Of a stretch of DNA of 64,000 bases, positions 12,263-27,893 are shown in pieces. The notes under the pieces were generated by a model. The model had not been told where the DNA came from. It was given only the letters and a program-made list of their open reading frames with translations, and did no database searches. Location of the stretch: positions 1-64,000 of the forward strand of contig JADNRX010000208.1 in the NCBI GenBank assembly GCA_015501595.1, written 5' to 3'. The position numbers and the translations under genes were made by a program. The DNA comes from Hymenopellis radicata (taxonomy: Eukaryota > Basidiomycota > Agaricomycetes > Agaricales > Physalacriaceae). Numbering within the stretch: position 1 is the stretch's first letter; the number at the start of each line of letters is the position of its first letter.

Positions 12263-14240
12263 ATGAAGCCACCCACACCCGTCCCGACTGTGGTTCGCGC
12301 TGAACAAGTTACCCAAAATCCGTTGACATTCACGTCCACCTTTTCTATTCCGGGAACAGCACTTCTTCGTCGACGACCTCAGCATGATGGACCGGAGATC
12401 TCGACGGAAAGCTGTGGATTGGGATGGACTTTTGGGGTTCATGCCCATCTACTGGTACCGCCTCTGCTACCCGACGACGGCATTCTTCAGCCTGTACTCG
12501 CTGCCGCGCGAAATAGAGGGAGGCTAACGATTGTCGATTCCTCCGGTCGGGATTCTATTCCGGTATGGGGCACAACCAAATTGAGTGCAACGAGGTACTA
12601 ACCCTATCGCTTCATCCAGGCCTCAGATGGCGCCACGAACTTGATCGTCCGTGCGCACTTCGATTCTAGTACGATTGCGTTCGCAGGTCATCTAGGGATC
12701 AAACACATCTCATGCACGTTACGCGCCCCGGGACCAGAAGGCGTCACTCGGTCGTGCGATAAAGTTTCGGTCGATCTAGCAGAGACCGTCGTCATTGGCA
12801 CGTTCAACTACGAGCATCCATCTGGTTACAAGGAAGGCGGAGGTAATGGGGAGGAGGACACGTTCATGTTTACGTTTGTGGTGGAGATGGGCAACTCCCG
12901 TAGCGACAGCAAAACGATTCCACAGCAAGTTGAGCGCCGTGCCGCCACGGGGCTGGCGGAAAGCATTCGCACAGGTTGCATGGTGGACACAAAGTTTTAC
13001 CTGTATTCGAGGAGATCCTTTCACGGTGGCGCAAGTCATCCAAAGGAGATCTATGCGAGCTCGGCAATTCTGCGTGGGTTCAGCGACGACTTGGACCTAC
13101 TGCGTATGTGTTGTTTACTTGCTCCTTTTGCTCATCCTAATCCTGTGCAAAGTTGTATCGCACGGTTTTAAAGGATCAGAGACCGTCCTTTAGATCTATT
13201 CGAGCTTAAGGACGAGGACATGGAGACAGATGAATATGATTATCCGGGTGAAGACAGCGACCTTGAGTGGGAGGGACCACCCGGGCCGCCCCCAAAACAT
13301 TTTTTTCGGCTCGGTCCATCTTGCCAGCTCGAGCCCCTTGCCGTCAGACGCGCCGGTACCCGTGCCGAAGATTGCAGTCCTCATCTTGCTGGGTCAGAGT
13401 TTCGCGAGTTGATGTAAGAATTTTGATCTCAGACTTCATGGTGATTCCATTGATGTTCTTCTTAGCGAAGCTCCGATGTGTCAGCCTGAGGATATTTCTT
13501 CTTGCGACCAGCGACTCCCCTACAAGTGTAGGCAGAAGGACGACGAAGATGGAGACGGAGACAAGGCCAAACCCACGAACGAAGTCCTAACTGTCGCTCT
13601 TACGTTCGTGTTCTTCGCGTTTACTCTGACTCGTGGTCTGATATCGTTTGGTAGACACGTTCAAACCGTGACGGAGAAGAATTTCATGAGAATGGGGCGT
13701 GTGATTGTTATAAAGGATACCGCTTTCGCGACGTGAGTCGCCGTACAACTTCATCCTGTACGATAGTCGCTAACATGACGACAGCTGGGAAGCGTTAGTT
13801 CGATACATATACTTCAATGAGATTCACTTCGATAGCCTTGGGGCGTGGCCGCGCCCGCGCAAGGACGATGCTCGCCGAAGTCGATGTACCGTCTTGCAGA
13901 TAAGGTATGATGCACCCTTTTGCTGAGTCAAAGGCGATACCTGACAGTCTTCTTCACTAGTTTGGCATTCAAACCCTCAAGGATTTAGCGCTGGAGAACA
14001 TCAAAACACAGCTGAGCGTTCAAAATGTTACCAGGGAAGTGTTCTCGAGATTCTCGTCTCTGTGAGTTGCCGGCTACACGTCCGCATATCTTTCTTCTCG
14101 TTCAACACTTTTCTAGCCATTCTGAGATTCTGCATGTCGAAATAGAGTATCTGTTGAAGAACTACGCGGATTCCAACATACAGGCGGCAATTTCTGAAGT
14201 GCTTCAGACCGTTTTTACGGAGAACATGCTTATAGGCTAG
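12263..14240 (+). CDS. BTB/POZ-domain protein with one apparent frameshift
   Basis: Seven exons are placed at 12263-12562, 12620-13103, 13194-13413, 13466-13732, 13785-13904, 13961-14061 and 14117-14240. The N-terminal half (to about 13000) resembles the MATH-like or beta-rich region that precedes BTB domains in many mushroom proteins. The BTB begins at VDTKFYLYSRRS and SSAILRGFSDD. After an acidic loop (DEYDYPGEDSDLEW) it resumes with KDTAFATWEALVRYIYFNE, CSPKSMYRLADK, FGIQTLKDLALENI and TQLSVQNVTREVFSRFSS. Such proteins usually mediate protein-protein contacts, often as cullin-3 adaptors; that role is inferred here. The exons sum to 3n+2, and the CSPKSMYRLADK block is in a different frame from IHFDSLG just before it. 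One extra G in the G4 run at 13840-13843 would join them. Confidence 0.7.
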
Positions 14241-15239
14241 ATGCAATGCAAAGGATCATGACTGGGTTAACGGTTCAGAGTCATAGCCTGACCCAACCAA
14301 ACCTGTGCTCTCAGTTTTCTTACTGTTATTCTTGCCGCAATTACCATTACCGCTAAGGAGTGGCTGTATTACGAATGCCTGTGTACACTGGCAGATTGGA
14401 ATATACCGTGGTGTATCTACTGTTCCCATAACGTACAAGTCTCTTACCTGTCCGTTAGGAAGGCGAAGATGTGCTGCCAAGGCCTCTTCCCATTTGAGTC
14501 CCACTGTCATGTTCCAGCGCATCCTTGCGTCCCGCTATTTGTTCCTACTCTACTTCGAGATAAACATAGTAGAATGCCTCCCTGTCGGGTCGGCTTTTAC
14601 TACAGGCATTTGCCAATAGTTAGAGACATGCCGCATGGAATATTGAGGCTGGAAAAGCATTCGATACAGACGAATGTCATACTCATATATTGAACACTAA
14701 AGATTTCATACACTAGCTAGTCCAGGATCGCGTGCGTATCCAACATACCATCTTTAGTTAGGAGTAGTCATTCTGGAAGAGAACGCTGTGCTGCTCGCTA
14801 CTAATCCGTACGATAAGACTGCTCTACGTGCACGGTGAGTGCAATATCGCCGTCGTTTTTCGGCATCACATCGACTCCAGACTTAATGGAGTCAGATTCC
14901 TGTCAAATGCATTAGCTACGAAATGACTTGGCGAGCGAGTCCCTACGCGGACGAGTGCGAGCTCATGATCGCCGCGGGAATTGGAAAGAAGCGTCGGCTG
15001 TTGGGCGCATGCAGGGCCCGTTCTAGGAGGACTGTAATCGCTCCAGAAGGCACTTTGCTGCCAGTGCTGCGTGCTTGCTGTGATCGCGATAGTCTGGGCA
15101 CCGTGTTCGGCAGAGATCCATGCGCGATAGTTGAGAGTCGCCATAAACGTGTTTGAATAACTATGCCAGTCTTGGTGAGTAGTCGCGCGCGCGGGGGGTG
15201 TTAAGCTGACTTACAGCCCGCCGAGAATTTGAAAGCTGT
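14241..15239. other. repeat-containing region without a confident gene
   Basis: Minus-strand frames at 14256-14522 and 14560-14700 are weakly coding-like. The start of the latter (MSMTFVCIECF) resembles MSMAFLCIKSS at 23536 on the same strand. The flanking DNA (about 14700-14830 and 23560-23640) is also related, so these are two diverged copies of one unidentified sequence. Confidence 0.3.
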
Positions 15240-16300
15240 GTTTCGATAAGTAAGAAAGAAAGGCAATGAGGGCGGACGTACATCATGATGTACCACGTCG
15301 ATTGTGGTACCGCATGGAAAAGCACAAGCTCGACCAAAGCGGCGATGCTCGTGAGAAATCCTGTCTCTATGTTGAACCGAACGAGTTGGTTGATTAGACT
15401 TGCTGTTTCCTTGAACCCGATCGTTTTTCGATTCGAGAGCTGTAAGGTCTCAAAGTTATCACCGCGAACTGCGAGATGGTCAATCCGACTGACCAAAACC
15501 ACCATTGACACTGTGATTGTGATGTCGCAGGCAGCGGCTCCCGCGAGACCAGTCTACAGTGCGTTGAGATTATCTCTTAGGAAGAAAGGGAAAGACTGAC
15601 CGAAACCTCCGGAGCCAACTCGATGAACGCCTTCACTGATCTCTCCTTGGCAAACTGGAAAACATTATCAGCGTTCACGATAACATGAAGCAACTGTTGT
15701 TCTGCTCACCATGACGGAAACATGAAGTAAAAAGCCGCCACCTACGAGGGCTACCTGGATGATGGGGGCGACGTTAGAACACGAATCGCAGTTAGAAAAT
15801 GTGTTCACGTACGCAGCAGATCGCGATAGGTATGAACAGACGTCCGCTTAGACACCTTATACGCCATGCGTAGAAGCCTTGTACCATGATGGCCACTAAA
15901 CGAGATACCCGTAAGACGAGAAGACGGATAGTCCGTAGAAGAAGACTTACGAACAATGACTAAAGGAAGGAGGGCAGAAAACGACCAGTCGAGCACTAAT
16001 AGAGTGTTCATGTCGCCCCAGCCGGGCCCGCCGATCTTCCATGCACCGATGGTGAGGAATATCATGGAAAGCGTCTCAATCAGAAAGACGAGCCATACTG
16101 GGGCACGGCTTTGTCAGGGAATTTTAGCGGATTACTACTGACAGCCTACCGAATGTCTTGAGTGCTCGACGATCATGCGCGAAATTGATTGAATAGACAC
16201 CTGAACCGGCGCATTCGTAAGGAAGGAAGGATGTGAAAGCTGCATTTGAACCACTTACACATCTGCACGATGAGGATACCATAGAAGCAATAGCTCCAGA
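15240..16300 (-). pseudogene. DUF6534-like multi-pass membrane protein, exons recognisable, gene probably broken
   Basis: Three separate minus-strand blocks fit the agaricomycete seven-helix family with a DUF6534 domain: YLWSYCFYGILIVQM near 16280, an IETLSMIFLTIGAWK and GWGDMNTLL block at about 15960-16080, and the family's C-terminal signature FKETASLINQLVRFNIETGF with TSIAALVELVLF at about 15310-15430. The order on the minus strand is correct for the family. I could not join them into one clean frame, and the N-terminal exons towards 16970 are doubtful, so it may be a decayed gene. The middle block is duplicated at 19520-19620. The function of the family is unknown. Confidence 0.5.
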
Positions 16301-17110
16301 GGTAAGAAAGGACCTGGTGCGCGTCTTAGCCTGTCGTATAAGCGCGCATCTTGTACACGCACGTATGGTCCAGTGCTACTTCATCGTTAGTGGGCGACAA
16401 CTAACAGTAGCAGAAAACTCACAGAGGAGCAAGATCTATCGCCCGGATAGTCAACGGCGCCATGGTAGTCGACGAAAAAATCAAGCCAGCCTCTCAAATA
16501 TATATCGCAGCATAAAGGACCTGGACAATCAATCGACCATGAGAATAGCACTCGTTTTCCCACATGGAGTCAATGGACTCGCGAAGTACACTTCTCACAC
16601 AGACGGGACTGATATCATGCGACTATATGGAGCACGCCCTGCTTCAACGTCACCAAAAAGTGTGTTCTCTCTGACTGCGTATGGTAACTCCGAGCATCTG
16701 CGAACTCCAGGTTGTGCCTGCAATCCGGTCCGTTTGCAAGAGTTGTTCGAATTTGATGGTCTCTTCAGAATCCTACCGGCCAGCTACAAGTAGCCGTCTT
16801 GATATCAGAAACTTAGCCTGCCGCATAAACAATGAGCACGGATACTGACCGTTGGCGACGTCTGACAGGTTGGAAAGTCCGCAACCATCAGTTAGAATTG
16901 ACCACAGGACCTCTCGATTTGAACCCCAGAGCCATGTAGGCACGGCTGTACGTGACCACAGCGCATTCATGAGGAAGATAAAGCTAACGATACGGAGATG
17001 CTGAGACGAGGAAGTTGATCATTGACTGTACTGAATGCACTTGCCTAGATATGGCTTTTGTTACTCCGGACCAAGCACGATGACTGCGCATAACATGCCT
17101 AGGTGAACGG
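16301..17110. other. no confident gene
   Basis: A long plus-strand frame (16233-16793) has no recognisable domain. A minus-strand hydrophobic-looking stretch (16773-16970) could be an N-terminal exon of the DUF6534-like gene. Neither is supported well enough to call. Confidence 0.3.
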
Positions 17111-18110
17111 TCACGGTTCCCATTCCACTGACTTCATGAGAAACCATCTTGAATTCTCTAAAGTAAAATTTCCCAACAGATCCGTCATCAGCGTCCAGAA
17201 CCTTGTCCATGCCGCGGGAGAAGTCGCGTTATAGATATCTCGCACATTTCCTGACAACAAGGGACTGCGTAGGCGTAGAAGAGGTTAAAGGCAAACGAGC
17301 ATGAGAATGGGTGTGGTCCAGAGGGACGTGCGTTTGAAAGTCCGACCCGACGGTCCGTATAGAGTCGCGCACGGACCATGTGACCGCTTCGCCCAGGACT
17401 TTGCCTAGCTCTTCAGGAAGTCCTTCAATTTCAAAGCTCGATACTGCTATTCTCCTAGAACGGAAGATATCGCGGTGGTGGCGGAGATGCAAGATATAGG
17501 GCACACTCCACCCCTTTTGCTTTCTTATTTCTCAAGCGGCTTGACTCGGACACTCGGCCGCTAGGACTGCACCCGACAAGAACCCCGCCCTAGCGTCGCT
17601 TCTGGACCGTACCTTACTGAATACCGGGCCATTTCTCATCCTAATTCCGATCCATTCGTGAGATTCACTGGTTACAAGTGTTTCTGGAAGACTGAGCTCC
17701 CTTCTGAAAGGTGCACAGTCTCAACGCACACGACAGACTTCTTCTTCACTCGGAATCCCGACAAAGTGGTTCTGCACCACTGCTCTCTCTGACGACAGAG
17801 GAGTCCGTTTGCCGGATACACTGGGCCAACCTAGAAGTGTTATGGATCACGGAAATAAGAGGTGCCAACTTATCTACGAGCACATTGCGACCGCGAGCCT
17901 CATGTTCTACAGTTTACCCTTCTTCGCTCGCCGTCTTAGGGTCTGTACATTGTGAAAACATGTCGAATATTCGAACCCTTTCTGACATTTCACATTCTTC
18001 AGGTCGCTTGCACCGCCCAGAATCACCGGCTTGAATGGTACTTGACCGTTATTTCCCTCTTGATGGTGCTTAAATTCCTATCACGATTCCACTGACTGTT
18101 AGCTTCAGCG
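17111..18110. repeat. first copy of an accessory duplication
   Basis: Positions about 17120-17650 match 19775-20340 closely. On the minus strand both copies include an open frame with SSFEIEGLPEELGK, which I do not recognise. About 17660-18110 has a shorter, deleted counterpart at 20340-20660. Together with the neighbouring DUF6534-like and old-yellow-enzyme copies this outlines a tandem duplication of several kilobases. Confidence 0.6.
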
Positions 18111-18322
18111 CTTCAGCGCAAGGACCGCAAATTCACGGGCGTCTGTGCAGTGAGTACACGGTCAGCGGTGTCCTCGCATGCTAATGATCTCCGTAGGAGG
18201 TATTCTCTCTTAATTCCTTGTAACGAGTTGATACTAATATTACATTACAGATGCTCCCCCTCGCGCTCAACGAGCGGATTCTTCTCTAGTAGTTCTCTGG
18301 TATGTGCATCTACAGACTCGCT

Positions 18323-19065
18323 TTCTCCTTCCCACTGTTTCCGCGTCACAGAACGGATAATCAATATACCCTACAGGTGACTCGGCCAGATAGAACGTCT
18401 TCCTGTCGTATGGCGTAAAGGTCAGTCCATTGCTTATCCGATATATAATGTCGGGCTGTTGAACGTTAAGTTCTTCATCAGAATATTCCTACTATACCCG
18501 TGTAGAACGCACATTCGATATAAAGAACCTGCCAAACGCTACCAGGTCCCCCGTCTCCGCGGCGCGCTTCACAGCTGAATCTGCATGGAACCTACCGGCT
18601 GCTATCATCGGGATTGGCTTCGCGATCTCGCGTATGAAGTCGTTTTCCTCTTCCGGACGGATTTCGTGGTCCTGCCTCTCAAGCTGGCCGACCATTCTGG
18701 GCTCGACGACGTGGATATACGCAAGGTTTGGATGGTGTTCTCTGATCTCCCGGACAAGATGAGCAAACGTTGGTTTCGAATCAGTTGAGTCCATGCCTAT
18801 TAAATAACATGTTATTTCAAGTGCCGCGGAAAGATTCAAGGGAGACTACTTACCGTTGTCAGCATTCCACGGGCTGATGCGATATCCAACCCTTTTCGGT
18901 CCCAGGCGCATGCGCTCTTTGGCGATAATACTCTGTGACTAGCTTTGCGAGCGGCACATGGGCCTTGGTGGCACGAAGGCGCGTCAATGGCGTAAGAACG
19001 ACGCGATGCTGCAGGTTGAGCGTGCCAACACTGGTTGGTTGGAAAAGAGTTGGCGTGATTGACAT
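18323..19065 (-). pseudogene. old yellow enzyme (NADH:flavin oxidoreductase) pseudogene, internal deletion
   Basis: The start ([14 protein letters not shown] at 19065) and the C-terminal half (IHVVEPRMVGQLERQ, FHADSAVKRAAETGD) are near-identical to the intact gene at 20866-22213. The middle is missing: after RQRAHAPGT the sequence jumps directly to the segment that in the intact copy reads [13 protein letters not shown]. The deletion, of about 500-600 bases relative to the intact copy, removes the HGANGYLL substrate- and flavin-site region, so no active enzyme can be made. The frame is shifted at the joint. Confidence 0.8.
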
Positions 19066-19189
19066 GATGAGGAAGATTCAGCGTGATCCCTTCAAGAGGT
19101 TGGCTATCAAAGTTATTGACGGGTGACCCGACGATGAGTGAGGTTTCTGAGTAATTGCGATGGCGCAATGCATTCTACGCTTAGTGTCA

Positions 19190-19770
19190 GTGGTAATTTT
19201 GGTCAGTCTGACCATTTCGCAGTTTGCGTCGGACCGGCCGGATAGATCGTCTTCAATTCACTGATCTCTCTATGGCAAACTGTAAAACATTATTAGTGTT
19301 CGCGATAACATGAAGTAATGTTGTTCTGCTCAGCATGACGGAAACATGAAGTAAAAGCCGCCGCCTACGAGGGCACCTGGATGATGGGGGAGATGTTAGA
19401 ACACGAATTGCCACTGGAAAATGTTTTCACATACGCAGCAGATCGCGAGAGGTATCAACGGACGTGAAGACTTACGAACAATGATCAAAGGAAGGAGGCA
19501 GAAAACGACCAGTCGACTAATAGAGTGTTAATGTCGCCCCAGCCAGGTCCGCCGATCTTCCATGCACCGATGGTAAGGAATATCATGGAAAGATTCTCAA
19601 TCAGAAAGACGAGACATAGCCTCTGGGGCACGGTTCTGTCAGGGACTTTTAGCGGATTACTACTGGTAGCTTACCGAATGTCTTGAGTGCACGACGATCA
19701 TGCGCGAAATTGATTGTGTAGACACCTGAACCGGCGCATTCATGACTGCCTAGGAGACCGGTCACGGTTC
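19190..19770 (-). pseudogene. duplicated DUF6534-like exon
   Basis: The sequence parallels 15620-16200 with small indels, including the GGPGWGD block near 19540. Only the middle exon and its flanks are present. It is a remnant left by the same duplication that copied the old yellow enzyme. Confidence 0.6.
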
Positions 19771-20660
19771 CTATTCCAACTTGACGAGAAACCATCTTGA
19801 ATTCTCTAAACTAAAATTTGACAAGGAGATCTGTCATCAGCGTCCAGAACCTTGTCCATGCCGCGGGAGAAGTCGCGTTATAGATATCTCGCACATTTCC
19901 TGACAACAATGGACTGCGTAGAAGAGGTTAAAGGCAAACGAGCATGGTAGGTAGGTAGGTAGAAGCGGCACAAGGTCCCCATGAGGAACGGCCGTTTGTG
20001 GAAATGAGAATGGGTGTGGTCCAGAGGGGACATGTATTGAAAGTCCGACCCGACGGTCCTTATAGAGTCGCGCACGGACCATGTGACCGCTTCGCCCAGG
20101 ACTTTTGCCTAGCTCTTCAGGAAGTCCTTCAATTTCAAAGCTCGATACTGCTATTCTCCTAGAACTGAAGGGGGTGGTAGAGACGCAAGATATAGCTTGG
20201 GCACACTCTACCCCTTTTGCTTTCTTATTTTGACTCGGACACTCGGCCGCTAGGACTGCACCCGACAAGAATCCCGCCCTAGCGTCGCTTCTGGACCGTC
20301 CCTTACTCAATACCGGGCCACCTTTGATCCTAATTCCGATCCATTCGTGAGATATACTGTGTTACAAGTGTTTCTGGAAGACACAGTACAGTACACGACA
20401 GACAATTGGCTTACTCCGACGAAGTGGTTCCCTGTCTAGGAGTCCGTTTGCCAACCTCAAAGGTTGAAGTCCCCATCTGTCTGTTGCCTCGCCGTTTCTT
20501 CTCACAAGATTGTGTTGCGCTGTGACGAAATTAAGTAGGCCCCAGCTCCATACTCGTCGAGCCCCCCCCCCCCGTCTATCGTCATCGTGTCTAGGTCTGA
20601 TCCCCCTGCTGAAATTCCTGTCACTGACTGGTAGCTTGCGTACTCCCCCGAGCTTCAGCG
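19771..20660. repeat. second copy of the accessory duplication
   Basis: This matches 17120-18110, with an insertion holding a GGTA tetranucleotide run at about 19946-19964 and a deletion of part of the 17660-18060 segment. A homopolymer of 13 C lies at about 20562-20574. Confidence 0.6.
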
Positions 20661-20865
20661 CAAGGACTGCAAATTCACGGGCGTCTGGCAGTTAGCACAC
20701 GGTCAGCGCCGGTGTCCTCGCATATGTTCATGATCTCTGCGGCCGTAGCAGGTATTATCTCTTACTTCCTTGTAACGAGTTGATACTAATATTGCATTAC
20801 AGATGCTCCCCCTCGCGGATTCTTTTCTAGTGGTACTTCTAAAGTTCTCTGGTATGTCGAGTCAT

Positions 20866-24360
<3,495 letters not shown>

Positions 24361-26226
24361 TCACACTCTGTCATAGCCGTCCCGGCTCCCGTTCCAAGCC
24401 TCCTCCTTCGAGTCATGATCAACGGATGACAATAGCGATTCCGTGAGAGTACTGTCCCCCATGTCGGCTAACGACAGTCTGTATTTCGAAGCCGGATACC
24501 TCATCATCCGCTGGATCTCCTCCTGCACTGATGCGCGGACTTCGGTGCGGGGCAGCATTAACTCTCGCAATTCTCGAACCTCATTCTCCAACTCGCTCGG
24601 CGGTGTTGCTAGATCATCCACTGTGAAACCGTTAACGTTCGATCCATGCAGAGAGGAAGTAGCACACCCTTGGATATCACAAGCCCCGCAATGAAGCAGA
24701 ATATTTTCCAGATCGCCGCCAGCATTGTGAACGTCGCGACGAACACGTTTGTGATCGCTGACCCCAGTGACTTTTGACGATAAGTCCAACGAGAGTAGAA
24801 GATCTTCGGCGTTTTGATAGATTCATCGTGTTCCATGTCCCATGGTGTCCAGGTACCCGCCGACCTGTTTGCGCGGAGCTCGTTTGCTCCCCACGCCGAA
24901 GCAGAGGTACCACTCCCAGGAATAGCCCGGATTGTCTTGTTAAACATGTCCGGGGATGCCCAGATCTGGTTCAGCGAGTGAATACCCAGGTCTCGGCGAA
25001 TAGAATGATATACGTCCTGCAACGCATTCTCCTTGGTAAATTGATATATAGATGCACATTCCTCGTCCCGGAATTGAATGCAATCTGACGTTCGAGGGTG
25101 GTTCAGAAGGAAGGGCAAGAACTGCGTGTCCGATATATTCAAAGCCTCATCAAAAGTAACAAAGCCAATAGGGTCCGAATTGCAAGGCAGATGGTCTTGC
25201 ATACTCCTTAGCTTTAGGTTCCCACCTGGCACAGGAGAAGGACAATATGCTTGAGCAGTCATGATCGATTCCGTGATATTACCGGAGGGCACCGTGTCCC
25301 CACATAAATCGACAATCTCGGCATTAGCAAACCGGCACCTAGCAGTAGGAGCATGAAATTCAGTATGCAGTATGAAATGTGAAGCGGTAGACACACGCCA
25401 CCATTACAGTCGCCTACAGCGAAGTAAGTACATTGACTCAGAGGACTGGTTCAGAACACGTACCACATCATCAGAAAAGCCATCTAACATTTTGGCCTCC
25501 CAATGTAAACTGAACGGGACAGGAACCCAACAGGATATATCAGCCTGTGTCATGTAATGGTCCATGAGTAAGTATTGAGGAGGTATAGTACCTACCGACA
25601 TGAGCGGGCGGTAGGAATCAAAAATACTACTCTGATATATATCGATTCGTATTGTCACATTTTGCTATTTGCAGTGTGTAAGGGACACAGTCAACGAAAC
25701 GGAGGTGATTGTATCTTACCACATCACATGATGTCAATGGGTTGTTGTAGAAGAGAAAGCCATCCACAGCATCAGCTGAAGTGATAGTGTATTCCTCGGT
25801 GGAGTTATTCAGATGGAGGACGTCCCCAACATGGAGCGTCTGAGGCGAGAAATCCGGAAGAGTGGGTTTCAAGAATGACGGGATGAGATATGAGAATGGC
25901 AAAGGCGGGACAGTCGCGTTCGGTGTGTACGTGTACTCTTGGACAACGTCGTACGCGGTGAGAGGAACTTCGAGACCCTTGATCAGCAAATCCGCGTTGG
26001 CGAAGATGGGAAGATCAAGATCTCACTGTTCATCAAAGCAAGAAAAACAGCGAGCGCCATGTAGACGACGATGACGACGAGAGTCGTCCAACGCCCGGGG
26101 TAATCTGGGGGAGAGCATGTAGTCGGCTCACGAAGGATGAGACGAACGGACACACCTCTCTGGACGTTGTATCCTAACCGATACCGGGTGATTTTCCTCA
26201 GAATTCTGTTAAGCGGAAGGCGCATG
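24361..26226 (-). CDS. lineage-specific membrane protein, copy 3 of a local family
   Basis: The best-preserved copy. Exon 1 starts at 26226 (MRLPLNRILRKITRYRLGYN) and ends in a membrane segment (LVVIVVYMALAVFLALMN). A 59-nt intron then leads to IPLTAYDVVQEYTYTPN. The luminal or extracellular domain follows, with NNSTEEYTITSAD and NNPLTSCDVVRYNHLRF; further exons carry WVPVPFSLHWEAKMLDGF and the Cys-containing CASIYQFTKENALQDVYHSI region. A second membrane segment (ITNVFVATFTMLAAIWKIF, about 24690-24770) follows. An intron just after it (near 24620-24670) joins to a coiled-coil tail rich in Glu and Arg, ending in a conserved acidic/serine stretch. The domain order suggests a two-pass membrane protein with both ends on the same side. 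Function unknown. Confidence 0.6.
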
Positions 26227-27893
26227 GCGATAGGCACAAGATAGGCGAAGGAGAAGTAGCGTACGACGAGTCCGTGGTCAAGCACTTGCTTTATAGCGTC
26301 GCGTTGCTGTACGTTTCAGATGCTTGTCAATGAGGCGATCGGGAGAAGCATCAAAGATGCATCGACCTCAAATACAAACATCCATGCTACGGAGAATCAA
26401 TCTGTCTAATACGTGCATCAACGTCCTCGACATTGCATCCGAGCCTTGATTACGGTCGCGAACGAGGTCGCGCGTCGAGACGATCCATGTGGTGTCGCAG
26501 CCGGCGTATATGCAAACTGATTTTTCATTGACATAGCGCAGAATATAGCGCTACGACGACGACACCAGAGGGCTAATGTGTCTTTAGAACCGTTAGGCGC
26601 GTCGACACGTGTGGGTAGGAGACGCACTTTACGACACACGGCTGGGGCTGCCGTACGTTATATGGACAGAGGCATCCAACCACGTCTGCATAGAAACAAA
26701 GCTAAGACACGGACGCCTCTATATGAACAATCAGTCTGATGCTCGCTGGGTAGCTTGTTCAAGGTTGTCGACGTTTGCCAGCTAGTCCGGCTTGAACGAT
26801 AAAATGCCTACGTCGGTCTGCACCGCATTCCCTTAATCTGCAACACGCGGGCCTCTAGAAGAATGTGATGCCAGCAAATACAAATGCAAGCGCATTGATT
26901 GACGGACTGTTTTTCTCGGGCCTTTCATGTGCTTGAACGCGGGCGTCGGTTGTATCGCAAATATCGGCCTAAAGAAATCTAGCGGGGCGAAGTTATTGCA
27001 TTCAGATGTCTCTCCAACAGGATACAGCGAGTGAGTAAGGCGTAATCAAGCCAGAGGGCTAATGAGTCTGCAAAAATACGTTAGACGCGTCGACACGTGT
27101 GTGCAGGGAACGCACTTTATAAGAGACGGTTGGGGGTTGCTGCGCGTGAGGCCGACATATACGATGAGAGGTATCCGGCAGCCGTCTACATATCAGACAA
27201 CACGCGCCATTGTTTTCGACTGAAAAGACCAGTTGATACACCTGACTGACGACCTTGCTGGTGAGTTCCTGTCTATCCCAGTCAGTATTCCGGGGAAATC
27301 GGAGGGAAATAAGCTGTACTTTGGGGAGCTCGGATGCCATTATCATTATGGTAGGTCAGAGACAGGCACGCTGCGTTGAGTCGTATCGGAAGATTTGGGC
27401 AGCCTTTTATGTCGGAACAATATCGTAGACGATCGATCCGGGCGGTCCGCCGCTGCTCTTGTCGTCGTCTACCGCTGTTCTCCTTGTCGTCGCTCGGTTT
27501 CCAAATTACGGTTTTATCGCGTCCTTGATCCTACTCGAGTCACGAAAACACGGTCCAGTCTCGGCGAGTCGGCTTCTAAGAGACGCTGGTCATCTGCTGG
27601 CACTGCACTCGTCGTCGTTCACGCGATGGTGGTGGAAGGCAAAGGGCATGATGTCATCTGACCTACCTGTTTTGCTCTCTTGCTCTTGGTCCTTCAGAGA
27701 GGGATCAAAAATGCTGCTCTCCTTGTCGTCGCTCGGTCCTTCCAAATTACGGTTTTATCGCTCTTGCTCTTGGTCCTTCAGAGAGGGTTCGAAAATAAAT
27801 ATTACATTCGCAGAAAGAGAAAAAGTCCAGCTCTTCACTCAACTCGAGAATATAATCAGCCACTTCTCCGTCGCTTCTTCGCCTCACTCTGCC
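26227..27893. other. repeat-derived spacer between membrane protein copies 3 and 4
   Basis: No gene is seen. The first part (26290-27060) is a diverged version of the 5' flank of copy 1 (4140-5070). From about 27130 it is a diverged version of 23640-24360. An internal duplication is visible at 27660-27800, where the run ending in CTTGCTCTTGGTCCTTCAGA occurs twice. Confidence 0.5.

Noticed and set aside
24361..24789. A separate 142-residue minus-strand gene
   Set aside because: Its C-terminal half is the last exon of the membrane protein and its N-terminal half is a shadow of the membrane-segment exon.
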